Positions 26,993 through 39,088 are shown, counted from the stretch's first letter. The stretch: DNA of 64,000 bases from Kiritimatiellales bacterium (GCA_003246265.1 QKAU01000002.1:62001-126000), one strand, 5' to 3'. Notes: generated from the sequence alone by a model not told the origin. Numbers and translations are program-made.

Positions 26993-27346
26993 ATGGACAG
27001 GATTTTCATCCGCGACCTGGCGCTGCGCTGCATCATCGGAATCTATCCGGAAGAGCGCCGTGAAAAGCAGGACCTCGTGATCAATGTCGAAATGCATGCC
27101 GACCTGCGCAAAGCGGGGATTACGGACGACCTGGCCGACACGGTCGACTACAAGGCGGTCAAGAAGGCGATCCTGCGGCTGGTCGAGGGTAGCAGATTCC
27201 AGCTGATCGAATCCCTTGCGGAGCGCATCGCCGCCATCGCCCTGGAGCAGGAGAAGGTGCGGCAGGTGGTCGTGACGATCGACAAGCCCGGAGCGCTTCG
27301 CTTCGCCAAGGCTTCGGCGGTCGAAATTACCCGGGTGAAAGCGTAG
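26993..27346 (+). CDS. folB: Dihydroneopterin aldolase
   Basis: Cleaves dihydroneopterin to 6-hydroxymethyl-dihydropterin in folate synthesis. At 117 residues it is standard length, with RIFIRDLALRCIIGIYPEER at the start (catalytic Glu region), TVDYKAVKKAI, LIESLAERIA and the C-terminal VTIDKPGALRFAKAS with the active-site Lys. It is directly coupled to the pteridine-reductase-like SDR and convergent with accA, which ends 8 bp away. Confidence 0.95.
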   Translation: MDRIFIRDLALRCIIGIYPEERREKQDLVINVEMHADLRKAGITDDLADTVDYKAVKKAILRLVEGSRFQLIESLAERIAAIALEQEKVRQVVVTIDKPGALRFAKASAVEITRVKA

Positions 27347-27354
27347 TTTCCCGC

Positions 27355-28323
27355 CTATTCAACGCTTCCTTCGAAGATGCCCATGGTGCGGAACTTGTCG
27401 TAGCGTTCCTGCATGAGTTCCCCGGCCGGCTTCTTCGCCAGTGCCTCCAGGTTGCGCAGCAGCGCCTCCTTGAGGTTGGCCGCGGCCGTCCCCGGATCGG
27501 CATGGGCGCCACCCTTGGGTTCGGGAACGACTTCGTCGGCGAGCTTGAACTTGAGCAGGTCCGGGCCGGTCAGCTTGAGTGCGGCGGCCGCCTTGTCCGC
27601 ATAGGCGCGGTCCTTCCAGAGGATCGCGGCGCAACCCTCCGGGGAGATGACGGAGTAGTAGGCGTGCTCCATCATCAGGATGCGGTTCCCGATCCCGATC
27701 CCCAGTGCTCCGCCGCTGCCGCCTTCACCAATGATCACGCAGATGACCGGCACCTTGATGTTGAAGCTTTCGCGGAGGTTCACGGCGATGGCTTCGGCAA
27801 TGTGTCGCTCTTCGGATTCCACGCCGGGGTAGGCCCCGGGCGTATCGATCAGCGTCACGATCGGCACGCCGAACTTGTCGGCCAGTTTCATCAGGCGCAG
27901 GGCCTTGCGATAGCCTTCGGGGTATGCGCATCCGAAATTGCACTCGAGGTTGCTCTTCGTGTCGCGCCCCTTCTGGTGGCCGATCACCATCACCTTCCGG
28001 TCGCCGATCCTGGCAAAACCGCCGAGGATGGCCCGGTCGTCGCGATGGATGCGGTCGCCATGGATTTCGATGAAGCCGGTCGTCATGGCGCGGATGTAGT
28101 CCATGGTGTAGGGGCGGTCGGGATGGCGGGCGACCTGCACCTTCTGCCACGGCGTAAGGTTGGCGTAGATCGAGTTGCGGGTCTCCTCGATCTTCTCCTT
28201 CATCTTGTTGATTTCGTGGGAGACATCGATGTCCTGTTCCTGACTGAAGGCTTCGAGTTCCACCAGCTTGTCTTCCAGGACGGCGATGGGGCTCTCGAAC
28301 GGCAGGGTGGTACGTGCGCTCAT
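27355..28323 (-). CDS. accA: Acetyl-CoA carboxylase carboxyltransferase subunit alpha
   Basis: With AccD it transfers the carboxyl group from biotin to acetyl-CoA, giving malonyl-CoA for fatty acid synthesis. The protein has 322 residues. Family features are the N-terminal helical FESPIAVLEDKLVELEAF segment, the ARHPDRPYTMDYI motif, HGDRIHRDDRAI, GHQKGRDTK, TLIDTPGAYPG, IIGEGGSGGALGI and HAYYSVISPEGCAAILWKD. ATG 28323 has AAGGAG 9 bases upstream; longer starts are rejected because they enter the upstream gene. accD is not in the window. Confidence 0.97.
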   Translation of the reverse strand: MSARTTLPFESPIAVLEDKLVELEAFSQEQDIDVSHEINKMKEKIEETRNSIYANLTPWQKVQVARHPDRPYTMDYIRAMTTGFIEIHGDRIHRDDRAILGGFARIGDRKVMVIGHQKGRDTKSNLECNFGCAYPEGYRKALRLMKLADKFGVPIVTLIDTPGAYPGVESEERHIAEAIAVNLRESFNIKVPVICVIIGEGGSGGALGIGIGNRILMMEHAYYSVISPEGCAAILWKDRAYADKAAAALKLTGPDLLKFKLADEVVPEPKGGAHADPGTAAANLKEALLRNLEALAKKPAGELMQERYDKFRTMGIFEGSVE

Positions 28324-28346
28324 GGAACAACTCCTTTTCCAGAAAC

Positions 28347-29291
28347 TCAGTCGGTTATGACCACGGGGGTTTTGCGCGGGACAAGGTCGAACAACTCCTC
28401 GACGTCCTCGTTGAACATGCGAACGCAACCGGCGCTGGACTGGTGTCCGATGCTGTCGCGCTCCCAGGTGCCGTGGATGCCGAAGCCGACCAGTTCGGGA
28501 TGGTCGTCGGATTTGAGCGCCATCCAGCGGGTTCCGAGGACGTTCTCGGGGTCGCCGTATTGGATCTGCTTGTTGTCGCTCGGCCGGGTCCACGGCGGCT
28601 CAACGATCTTGTCGACGATGGAAAACCCCACTTCGGGCGTCTTGCCGAACTTGCCGGTGCCGACGGGGTAGCGCTTGAAGAGCTTTCCACCGGAGAGCAG
28701 GTCGAGGGTGTTGGCGGTCTTGGAGACGCGAATGGAGAAGTTGCCGTTGAAGACGAGCAGGCGGGCCCCGAGACGGATGGTGTCGCTCTCCAGCCCGTTC
28801 ATCGTCTTGATCAGCTCGACGGTGGTGTTGAACTTGCCGGCGATCTTCTGGAGGTAGTCGCCGGACTGGATGACATAGTACTCCTTGCCGGGCATCATCT
28901 GGGGCGACCTGAGCAGCCGGATATTGACCTCGCCCAGCAGCTTGAGCGCCTCCGGATCGCTGGACTGCGCCACGACCTTGTCGAGGATGGTCTTGGCCGC
29001 CTGGAGCTGTCCGCCATCGAGCGCTGCGCGCGCGTCCGCGATGGCACCCTGGGCGGCCGGGTCGGGACTGGCCGGCGCAAGCGGCAGCGGGGCCGGGGCG
29101 GCGGGGAGGGGCAGATCGGCCGAAGGGGCCGATGGTCCGGGGGGTGCCGGTTGCTCCTCGCCTCCCTTCCGTGTCGCTACAAGATAGACGCCTACGGCAA
29201 CCAGGTGGAGAAGGATGATGATGGTGAACACCGTCCTCCAGCGGCTGCGGCCGCGCGACGGGTAGGAACCTGCGTAAATCGGTTTTGCCAT
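28347..29291 (-). CDS. LysM-containing L,D-transpeptidase (YkuD family)
   Basis: 314-residue envelope enzyme that crosslinks or anchors to peptidoglycan. It has an N-terminal transmembrane anchor (TVFTIIILLHLVAVGVYLVA), a Pro/Ala-rich periplasmic linker and a short helical repeat region. A LysM domain follows (YYVIQSGDYLQKIAGKFN...), then the C-terminal YkuD domain with HGTWERDSIGHQSSAGCVRM, containing the catalytic His, Ser and Cys. The start is at ATG 29291 (MAKPIYAG). It lies 23 bp upstream of accA on the same strand and could share its transcript. Confidence 0.92.
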   Translation of the reverse strand: MAKPIYAGSYPSRGRSRWRTVFTIIILLHLVAVGVYLVATRKGGEEQPAPPGPSAPSADLPLPAAPAPLPLAPASPDPAAQGAIADARAALDGGQLQAAKTILDKVVAQSSDPEALKLLGEVNIRLLRSPQMMPGKEYYVIQSGDYLQKIAGKFNTTVELIKTMNGLESDTIRLGARLLVFNGNFSIRVSKTANTLDLLSGGKLFKRYPVGTGKFGKTPEVGFSIVDKIVEPPWTRPSDNKQIQYGDPENVLGTRWMALKSDDHPELVGFGIHGTWERDSIGHQSSAGCVRMFNEDVEELFDLVPRKTPVVITD

Positions 29292-29484
29292 GGAAAAAGC
29301 CTTCGTTTGTCGCAATCCGGAAATTTATGCCGAAACGCCATGGGGGGTGCAACCATAATACGAGCGCAGATAGGCCGTTCACCGGCGTTCCCGCCCGGTT
29401 TTAGCCTGTCCGGACAAAAATCGTTGTTTTTTTCAGTTCTCAAGGGAGGGGGTTTTGATAGCTTATCCCGGAAGGGATCAGTTC

Positions 29485-29504
29485 GGCCGACAGGGAGGTC
29501 GGCC
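29485..29504 (+). other. 5' leader hairpin upstream of the gene at 29522
   Basis: A perfect 7-bp stem GGCCGAC/GTCGGCC has AGGGAG in its loop, while a second AGGGAG serves as the ribosome site before the start codon. The downstream GGACGGCAGGGA shares 12 bases with the palindromic element at 31692. Function unknown; could be a translational control hairpin or part of a repeat. Confidence 0.3.
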
Positions 29505-29521
29505 CGGACGGCAGGGAGTCC

Positions 29522-29914
29522 ATGTTGAAGGGTCAAAGCCTGAAAGTTGCCGTTTTGTGTCTTTTTATGGGCCTTTCCGGCATGGCGCAGGAGGAGGGTT
29601 CCGTCAAGCCCATGCTGGAGCTTGCACCTGCGGAATCGAACGGAGGCGCCAAGGTCACGGCCGTCTATGGCGTGACGGCCGATGATTATCTGCCTACCCT
29701 CGAGGAGGCGCGGCGGCACCTGAGGCCGAACGTCCGCCGCGGGGGGTCCCACCCCTCGTTCGACCTGCCCGATGTCTTCTATTTCGTGGGTGGGCCGATT
29801 TTTCTGCTGCTTTTTCTGCGGGTGCTGGTTATTTTCCTCAACGGCTTCGAGGAGAAGCGCAAGGAGGAGCTCCAAAAGGCGGCTAGCGAAAGCATCCATC
29901 CCCAAAAAAGCTGA
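29522..29914 (+). CDS. Small single-pass envelope protein of unknown function
   Basis: 130-residue protein with an N-terminal signal peptide (SLKVAVLCLFMGLSGMAQ). A short extracytoplasmic region of about 65 residues follows, then a membrane segment (VFYFVGGPIFLLLFLRVLVIFL) and a charged Lys/Glu tail. I recognise no domain. The ribosome site AGGGAG lies 5 bases before ATG 29522. It is followed by recN after 54 bp and may be co-transcribed with it, although no functional link is apparent. Confidence 0.65.
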   Translation: MLKGQSLKVAVLCLFMGLSGMAQEEGSVKPMLELAPAESNGGAKVTAVYGVTADDYLPTLEEARRHLRPNVRRGGSHPSFDLPDVFYFVGGPIFLLLFLRVLVIFLNGFEEKRKEELQKAASESIHPQKS

Positions 29915-29968
29915 ACCAGCGGGCCTGAAGGCTTGCCGCATCCACGATTTCGCCGTTAGCCTGCCACC

Positions 29969-31627
29969 ATGCTCCGGACCCTCAAAATCAAAAACCTTGC
30001 CCTGGTGGACGATGTCCAGGTCGGTTTCAACGACGGGCTGAACGTCATTACGGGGGAGACCGGGGCAGGAAAATCGCTCCTGATCGGGGCTCTGCGCCTC
30101 CTGTTGGGCGAGCGGGCCGACAAGTCGATGATCCGTACCGGAGAAAGCACCTGCTCGATCCACGCCGAGTTCGGGTTGGCCGACTCCTCGGCAGTCGATG
30201 CCGTGCTGGCCGACGTAGGACTCGATGCCTGCGACGGCGGGCTGCTGATCATCCGCCGCATCATCACCGAGTCGAGCAACAAGGCGCTGGTCAACGACGA
30301 GCCGGCCACGTTGCAGGTGCTGCGCCGGCTGGGAGAGGTGCTGGTCGACATGCATGGGCCCTACGACCACCAATCCCTGCTCGATCCCGCCGCCCAGCTT
30401 GAAATCCTGGATGCCTTCGGGCAGCTGTCCGCGCCGATGACGGCCTACCGGGCCGTCTATTCCCAGTACCGGGAGCTCCAGCGCCGGATCGACGAGCTCA
30501 ACGCCGCCAACGAAGAGGACCTGATGCGGCAGATCGAGTTCCTAGACTACCGGGTCGACGAGATCGAAAAGGCCCGCATCTCCCCCGAGGAGGAGGCGGA
30601 AGTGGTTGAAGAGCACGGCATGGTCGCCAACGCCCAGCAACTGATCGAACTGGCCAATGGGATCGTCAATGCGTTGACCGAGTCCGAGGGATGCGCGTTC
30701 GATGGACTGGTGGCCGCCCAGCAGAACCTCAACCGGCTGGTCAAGCTGATGCCCGAAGCGCAGGAGTGGCATGACGAAATCGAGCGGGCCACCACGGCGG
30801 TCCGGGAAGTCGTCCGCTCGATCGAAGGTTCCGCTGCCGGGATCGATGCCAGTGCGGAGCGGATGCAATGGCTTGACGACCGGCTCACCACCTACCAGAC
30901 CCTGAAACGGAAGTATGGCGCAACGGTCGAGGCCGTACTGGACAACTGCGCGGAATGGCGACGGCAGCTCGACGAGCTGCGCAGCCGGGACCGTCGTCGT
31001 GCCGAACTCCGCCAGGAAGCCGATGGCGTCTATGCCGAGGTGGAGAAGGCGGGGTTGGTGCTCCGGAAAAAGCGCGAGAACGTGGCGGACCATCTGTCGG
31101 AATGCATCACGCGCGAACTGGTCGACATCGGTTTCGAGCACGGCTTTTTCGATGTCCAGATAAAGCCCTGCGAGGCGGGGCCGTCCGGCATGGATGCGAT
31201 CGAGTTCGGGTTCGCTCCGAACGCAGGCGAGGAAATGCGGCCCTTGCGGTTGATTGCCTCCAGCGGCGAAATCTCGCGGGTCATGCTGGCCACCAAGGCC
31301 GTGCTTGCCCGGCAGGACCGCATCCCGGTGCTGGTGTTCGACGAAATCGACGCCAACATTGGCGGAGAAATCGGTGGAGCGGTCGGCCGCAAGTTGGCGG
31401 AGGTGGCTGAGCTCCATCAGTTGATTGTCATCACCCATCTGCCGCAGGTGGCCGCGTACGGAACAACGCATCTGGCCGTTTCCAAGAAAGTGGAGAACGG
31501 CCGGACCTACACGGAGGTTGAACTGCTCGATGCGGAGTCCCGGCCCGACGAGATCGCCCGCATGCTCGGCGGCAAGGAGAGCACCAACGTCACCCTGCAG
31601 CACGCCCGCGAACTGCTGGAGCGGTAG
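29969..31627 (+). CDS. recN: DNA repair protein RecN
   Basis: SMC-like ATPase acting in double-strand-break repair. The 552-residue protein has an N-terminal half-ATPase with Walker A GETGAGKS (residues 29-36), two central coiled-coil arms, and a C-terminal half with the ABC signature SSGEISRVMLA, Walker B VLVFDEIDANIGG and the VITHLPQVA switch motif. The length matches the family. No SOS-box-like sequence was recognised in the short upstream gap. Confidence 0.96.
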   Translation: MLRTLKIKNLALVDDVQVGFNDGLNVITGETGAGKSLLIGALRLLLGERADKSMIRTGESTCSIHAEFGLADSSAVDAVLADVGLDACDGGLLIIRRIITESSNKALVNDEPATLQVLRRLGEVLVDMHGPYDHQSLLDPAAQLEILDAFGQLSAPMTAYRAVYSQYRELQRRIDELNAANEEDLMRQIEFLDYRVDEIEKARISPEEEAEVVEEHGMVANAQQLIELANGIVNALTESEGCAFDGLVAAQQNLNRLVKLMPEAQEWHDEIERATTAVREVVRSIEGSAAGIDASAERMQWLDDRLTTYQTLKRKYGATVEAVLDNCAEWRRQLDELRSRDRRRAELRQEADGVYAEVEKAGLVLRKKRENVADHLSECITRELVDIGFEHGFFDVQIKPCEAGPSGMDAIEFGFAPNAGEEMRPLRLIASSGEISRVMLATKAVLARQDRIPVLVFDEIDANIGGEIGGAVGRKLAEVAELHQLIVITHLPQVAAYGTTHLAVSKKVENGRTYTEVELLDAESRPDEIARMLGGKESTNVTLQHARELLER

Positions 31628-31691
31628 GGCACGATCGCGGCTCGACTGAGCTCGCCGCAAGGCAGGGCGTGGTGCCCCCACGCCGCGCCGC

Positions 31692-31712
31692 GGACGGCAG
31701 GGACAGCCGTCC
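31692..31712. repeat. GC-rich palindromic element, copy 2
   Basis: GGACGGC-AGGGACA-GCCGTCC, a perfect 7-bp dyad in the 89-bp gap between the convergent recN and mfd genes. It resembles the element at 848-869 and shares GGACGGCAGGGA with the leader at about 29506. No T-run follows, so termination would be inefficient unless Rho-assisted. Confidence 0.45.
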
Positions 31713-31716
31713 CTAC

Positions 31717-34914
<3,198 letters not shown>

Positions 34915-34960
34915 TGTGCGCAGGATCGCTAATATGCGCGCTTCACGGAGTGGGAATGGC

Positions 34961-36046
34961 ATGGAACAGAACAAACGGCTAGGCGATATCTCGTGGCAGG
35001 ATTTCAAGGCGCTTTCCGTCGTGGAGAAGGGAAGCTACTGCCAGGGGGAACCGATGCACACGCTGGTGGCGCAGCAGTTTTCCCGCGCGCAGCTGCAGGA
35101 GCTGTGCACCCTGGCCACCAGGATCAAGCGCATCTGCAAGCGGCGGGCGGGGGCGAACTTCCTCAAGACGCTGCTTTCGGACAAGCGGGCGATGCTCTAC
35201 TTCGCGCAGCCCTCCTCGCGTACCTACCTGTCGTTCAACGCCGCCTGCCAGACGCTGGGGCTCGACACCATGGACGTGCGGGACACCAAGACCTCCAGCG
35301 AGGTGAAGGGGGAGTCCCCCGAGGATACCTTGCGGACCTTCAGCTCCTACGCGGACATGATCATCATGCGCCATCCGGTCGGCGGCTTCGCCGAGCGCGT
35401 GGCGTGGATGCTGGCACATACCAACCGCGAAATCCCGGTCCTGAACGCCGGCTCCGGGGCCGACCAGCATCCGACCCAGGCGTTGTTGGACATCTACACC
35501 CTGGAGCGCAGCTTCGAGAAGATCGGGGGCATCGACGGCAAGCACATCGCCTTTGTCGGCGATCTGCAGCGCGGGCGCACCGTGCGCTCGCTGGCCTGGC
35601 TGCTGACGCTCTACAAGGATATGACCCTGCACTTCGTGGCGCCTGAGCCGCTGCAGATCGGGCAGGACATCCTCGATCTGCTCGACGCGGCGGGGACCCG
35701 CTACGTGGTGACGCAGGATTTCGCGGCGGTGCTGCCCGTGGCCGACGCCATCTACATGACCCGCATCCAGGACGAGTGGGACGTGGACGGCGAAAGCAGC
35801 ACGATCGACACCAGCAGTTTCAGCATCGGTGCGGAGCATATGGAGATTATCAAGGAGTCGACGGTCATCATGCACCCGCTGCCCCGGCGCAAGGAGATCA
35901 GCACGGACATCGACAACGATCCGCGGGCGATCTACTGGCGGCAGATGCGCAACGGCATGTGGATCCGCGCGGCGCTGATCCTGACCACCTTCGGTCGGCA
36001 GGCCGAAGCGCACCAGTACTACGACGACTACAAACCGCAAAATTGA
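34961..36046 (+). CDS. pyrB: Aspartate carbamoyltransferase catalytic chain, extended
   Basis: Forms carbamoyl-aspartate in pyrimidine synthesis. Carbamoyl-phosphate loop is QPSSRTYLSF (Ser in place of the common Thr of STRT). SSEVKGESPEDTLRT carries the catalytic Lys brought by the neighbouring subunit, which separates aspartate from ornithine enzymes. HPTQALLD, GDLQRGRTVRSLAWLL and a C-terminal HPLPRRKEIS complete the set. The protein has 361 residues against about 310 in E. coli, with an extra N-terminal stretch of roughly 40 residues. No pyrI regulatory chain is nearby. An in-frame ATG at 34934 is an alternative start. Confidence 0.92.
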   Translation: MEQNKRLGDISWQDFKALSVVEKGSYCQGEPMHTLVAQQFSRAQLQELCTLATRIKRICKRRAGANFLKTLLSDKRAMLYFAQPSSRTYLSFNAACQTLGLDTMDVRDTKTSSEVKGESPEDTLRTFSSYADMIIMRHPVGGFAERVAWMLAHTNREIPVLNAGSGADQHPTQALLDIYTLERSFEKIGGIDGKHIAFVGDLQRGRTVRSLAWLLTLYKDMTLHFVAPEPLQIGQDILDLLDAAGTRYVVTQDFAAVLPVADAIYMTRIQDEWDVDGESSTIDTSSFSIGAEHMEIIKESTVIMHPLPRRKEISTDIDNDPRAIYWRQMRNGMWIRAALILTTFGRQAEAHQYYDDYKPQN

Positions 36047-36115
36047 CAAGGGAAGCGCGAGGCGCGAAGAATCGCGGCCCATCGCACTTTTATCCGCGTA
36101 CCACGAGGAAGAACC

Positions 36116-37048
36116 ATGGACCATTTGATTTCATTGAAGGAGTGGAGCCCGGCCATGATCCGGCAGGTGCTGGACCTGGCGCGCGACGTCAAGGCGCATC
36201 CCGGGAAGTACCGCGACGCGATGTCGCGCAAGACGCTGCTCATGATCTTCGAGAAGCCCAGCCTGCGCACCCGCCTCTCCTTCGAGGCCGGCATGACCCA
36301 GATGGGCGGGCACGCCATCTACTACCACACGGGCAATTCGCCGATGGGCAGCGGCAAGGAGAGCATCAGCGACTCGATCAAGACCGCTTCGCGCTTCGTC
36401 GACGCCATCATGGCCCGCCTCTTCAAGCATGCCGACCTGCTTGAAATGGCGAAGCACGCCACGGTACCGGTCATCAACGCCCTGACGGACGACAGCCACC
36501 CCTGCCAGATCCTCGCCGATCTTCAGGCGATCGAGGAGAAGAAGGGTTGCCTGGCAGGGCTCAAGCTGGCCTACCTCGGCGACGGCTTCAACAACGTGAC
36601 CCATTCGCTGATGTTCGGCGGCACCAAGATGGGCATGCACGTGAGCGTGGGCGCGCCCGCCGGCGCCGACTTCTCGCCGCGTCCCGACGTCATGGCCGAC
36701 TGCGAACGCTTTGCTGCGGAATCGGACGGTTCCCTGTTCGTGACCGACGATCCCGTTGCCGCCATCAAGGACGCCGACGTCGTCTACACCGATTCCTGGA
36801 TGAGTTACCACATCCCCAAGGAGCAGGAGGCGGAGCGGATCGCCAAGTTCATGCCCTACCAGGTCAACGCCGCGCTCATGGCGCATGCCCGCCCCGACGC
36901 CATCTTCATGAACTGCCTGCCAGCCCTGCGCGGGTACGAGCAGACGGCCGAGGTGATCGACGGACCGCAGTCGATCGTCTTCGACGAAGCCGAGAACCGC
37001 ATCCATGTGCAGAAGGCCGTGATCCTGATGCTGTGCGGCGCCGTTTGA
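36116..37048 (+). CDS. Ornithine carbamoyltransferase-like protein with altered substrate loop
   Basis: 310-residue transcarbamylase, probably forming citrulline from ornithine for arginine synthesis. Carbamoyl-phosphate motif KPSLRTRLSFE (residues 47-57), HPCQ (128-131) and NCLPALRG (266-273) are clear; the last has Asn for the usual His before Cys. The ornithine-binding 'DxWxSMG' loop reads DSWMSYHIP (226-234), so the Met-Gly of SMG is replaced. This leaves room for another amine substrate. It lies 69 bp after pyrB, perhaps in the same transcript, and no other arg genes are visible. Confidence 0.85.
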   Translation: MDHLISLKEWSPAMIRQVLDLARDVKAHPGKYRDAMSRKTLLMIFEKPSLRTRLSFEAGMTQMGGHAIYYHTGNSPMGSGKESISDSIKTASRFVDAIMARLFKHADLLEMAKHATVPVINALTDDSHPCQILADLQAIEEKKGCLAGLKLAYLGDGFNNVTHSLMFGGTKMGMHVSVGAPAGADFSPRPDVMADCERFAAESDGSLFVTDDPVAAIKDADVVYTDSWMSYHIPKEQEAERIAKFMPYQVNAALMAHARPDAIFMNCLPALRGYEQTAEVIDGPQSIVFDEAENRIHVQKAVILMLCGAV

Positions 37049-37058
37049 GGATAGGGCA

Positions 37059-37724
37059 ATGCGGCTGCAGGATTTCAGCGCCTTCGTCCTCGACATGGAT
37101 GGTACGCTGATCGACTCGGGAAAATACCACGCCCGGGCCTTTGCGGATGCCGTGCTGGAGCTTTGCGGCTACGCCCTTGCCCCGCACGAGCACCACGAGT
37201 TCTTCGCTTCGCATACCGACATCTTTTCGCTGGTGCTCAACAAGCGCCATGGGTTGTCCCTCGATCCGGCCGTCGTGCTGGCCAGCAAGCGGCGGCGCAT
37301 GCAGGAGATCTTCGTGGCGGAGCTGTTCGAAGGAGCCGGCGCCTTCCTGGAACACTGGCACGGCCGGATCCCCCTGGCGATGGCGACCAACTCGCCTTGG
37401 AGTTTTGTCCAGCCGGCCCTGCGGGATGCGGGCATCGGACACTATTTCGAGTGCATCATGACGGCCGACGAGGTTGTGCATCGCAAGCCGCACCCGGAAA
37501 TCATCGAGCGGACCGTCCAGCGGCTCGGTGTCGATCCGCTCGCCACCCTGGTGTTCGAAGACCAGCTGATCGGCATCGAAGCGGCGCGGGCCGCCGGCAC
37601 CCATGTCGTGGCGGTCGACAACGGACAGCCGGTCGATTTCCCGCCCGAGGTCGTGCTCCGCACATGGAGTGGATGGCTCAACAACCCGGAAATTCCCGAT
37701 GGAACCCCAACTGCTGGTCTTTGA
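37059..37724 (+). CDS. HAD-superfamily hydrolase, beta-phosphoglucomutase/phosphatase-like
   Basis: 221-residue haloacid-dehalogenase-fold protein. Motif I DMDGTLIDSG carries the two catalytic Asp, motif II ATNSPW the Thr/Ser, motif III lies at HRKPHPE, and motif IV is VFEDQLIGIEAA. An alpha-helical cap lies between motifs I and II. The closest pattern is the beta-phosphoglucomutase/CbbY group, but the substrate cannot be named. It starts 10 bp after the carbamoyltransferase and overlaps the next HAD gene by 26 bp. Confidence 0.85.
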   Translation: MRLQDFSAFVLDMDGTLIDSGKYHARAFADAVLELCGYALAPHEHHEFFASHTDIFSLVLNKRHGLSLDPAVVLASKRRRMQEIFVAELFEGAGAFLEHWHGRIPLAMATNSPWSFVQPALRDAGIGHYFECIMTADEVVHRKPHPEIIERTVQRLGVDPLATLVFEDQLIGIEAARAAGTHVVAVDNGQPVDFPPEVVLRTWSGWLNNPEIPDGTPTAGL

Positions 37725-38334
37725 TCTGGATGGTACGCTGATCGATTCGCGGGCCGACCTGGCGGCGGCGATCAACCACATGCGTGACCGGTTCGGGCTG
37801 GGGCCGCTGGCAATCGAAACGGTGGCTGGCTACATCGGCGACGGGGTCGGAAAGCTGGTGGAGCGCTCCCTCCAGGGGGCCGCGGTCGATTTCGGCGAGG
37901 CCCTGCGCATCAACAAGGCCTACTATCTGGACCACCTGGCCGTCCATACTGTGCTTTACGAAGGCGTCGCCGCGGGATTGGCGCAGCTTGCCCGGCGCGG
38001 ACATCGGCTGGCCGTCCTGACCAACAAGCCGGGGGATGCCACCCGCAGCATCCTGGACCATTTCGGATTGGTGCCGCACTTTGCCGCCATCATTGGCGGA
38101 GGTGGTGCCGAAAGGTTGAAGCCCGCCCCCGACGGACTGTTTCGATGCATGGAGGCGGCCGGGACCGGGACCGGCAATTCGTGGATGGTCGGCGACCACC
38201 ATACCGACCTGGCGGCGGCGAAAAATGCCGGGATCCGGTCGGCGTTTGTCCACTATGGCTTTGGCGATGCCGCGGGCCTGCAAGCCGATGCATATTTTGC
38301 TTCGTTTGACGAACTGGTCGGGTACTTTCTCTAG
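37699..38334 (+). CDS. HAD phosphatase, phosphoglycolate phosphatase-like
   Basis: 211-residue HAD hydrolase with FDLDGTLIDSRADLAAAIN at the start (as in Gph), a helical cap, LTNKPGDATRSIL (motif II), the Lys in RLKPAPD, and VGDHHTDLAAAKNAG (motif IV). In this family the enzyme removes phosphate from 2-phosphoglycolate made during repair of oxidised DNA ends. The similarity to Gph is good but other small phosphates are possible. The start at ATG 37699 lies inside the previous gene. The two adjacent HAD genes are only distantly similar, so they are not a recent duplication. Confidence 0.85.
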   Translation: MEPQLLVFDLDGTLIDSRADLAAAINHMRDRFGLGPLAIETVAGYIGDGVGKLVERSLQGAAVDFGEALRINKAYYLDHLAVHTVLYEGVAAGLAQLARRGHRLAVLTNKPGDATRSILDHFGLVPHFAAIIGGGGAERLKPAPDGLFRCMEAAGTGTGNSWMVGDHHTDLAAAKNAGIRSAFVHYGFGDAAGLQADAYFASFDELVGYFL

Positions 38335-38337
38335 GCC

Positions 38338-39087
38338 ATGAAGACCTACCTTTCCGAAATTTTCAGCTCGGTCCAGGGCGAAGGCCCCTACGTGGGGGAG
38401 CGCCACCTCTTCGTCCGTTTCTGCGGCTGCCACCGCGACTGCATCTTCTGCGATACCAACACCGAGCGGACCGAAACCGTGATGGTGGAGAAGGAGGCGG
38501 GATCGGGCGTTTTCGAACAGGTCCCCAACCCGCTGACGGTCGAGCAGATGATGGAGCTGGTCCGTGCGGTCGACGCCAGGAAGAACAACCGCCGCATCTC
38601 CCTGACGGGCGGGGCCCCGCTGCTCCAGGCCCACTACCTCAGGGAACTGCTTCCCCACCTGTGCGGCGACGACTACAGCATCTATCTCGAAACGGCCGGC
38701 GACCTGCCGCACCAGCTCAAGTCGATCATCGAATGGATCGATATCGTGGCCATGGATGTCAAGCTATCGAGCGTTACCCACGAAAAGCCCACCTTTCCCG
38801 CCCATTGGCAGTTCCTCCAAACCTGTCGCGACTGGGAAGTGGACGTTTTCGTGAAGATGGTCTTGTCCGCGGAAACCCACGAAGGCGAGCTGATGGAGGC
38901 CGCCCAGGGAATCAAGAAGGCGGGCGGCGAGAATACGCTGGTCGTGCTCCAGCCGATGACCAGGGCGGCGCGGACCGATGCCGTCCCGAGCCCCCTGCAG
39001 CTGCTCCGCTGGCAGGACAAGGTCGCCAAGCTGCTGCCCAACGTGCGCGTCATTCCCCAAACCCACAAGATGATGGATATGCTCTGA
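38338..39087 (+). CDS. queE: 7-carboxy-7-deazaguanine synthase
   Basis: Radical SAM enzyme that converts 6-carboxy-tetrahydropterin to 7-carboxy-7-deazaguanine on the queuosine pathway. The 249-residue protein starts [20 protein letters not shown], typical of QueE. The iron-sulfur Cys motif is [10 protein letters not shown] (CxxxCxxC), followed by the SAM-binding [10 protein letters not shown] and YLETAGDLP. It is the first of three tightly packed queuosine genes (1-3 bp gaps) following two HAD genes. Confidence 0.95.
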   Translation: MKTYLSEIFSSVQGEGPYVGERHLFVRFCGCHRDCIFCDTNTERTETVMVEKEAGSGVFEQVPNPLTVEQMMELVRAVDARKNNRRISLTGGAPLLQAHYLRELLPHLCGDDYSIYLETAGDLPHQLKSIIEWIDIVAMDVKLSSVTHEKPTFPAHWQFLQTCRDWEVDVFVKMVLSAETHEGELMEAAQGIKKAGGENTLVVLQPMTRAARTDAVPSPLQLLRWQDKVAKLLPNVRVIPQTHKMMDML

Positions 39088-39088
39088 T

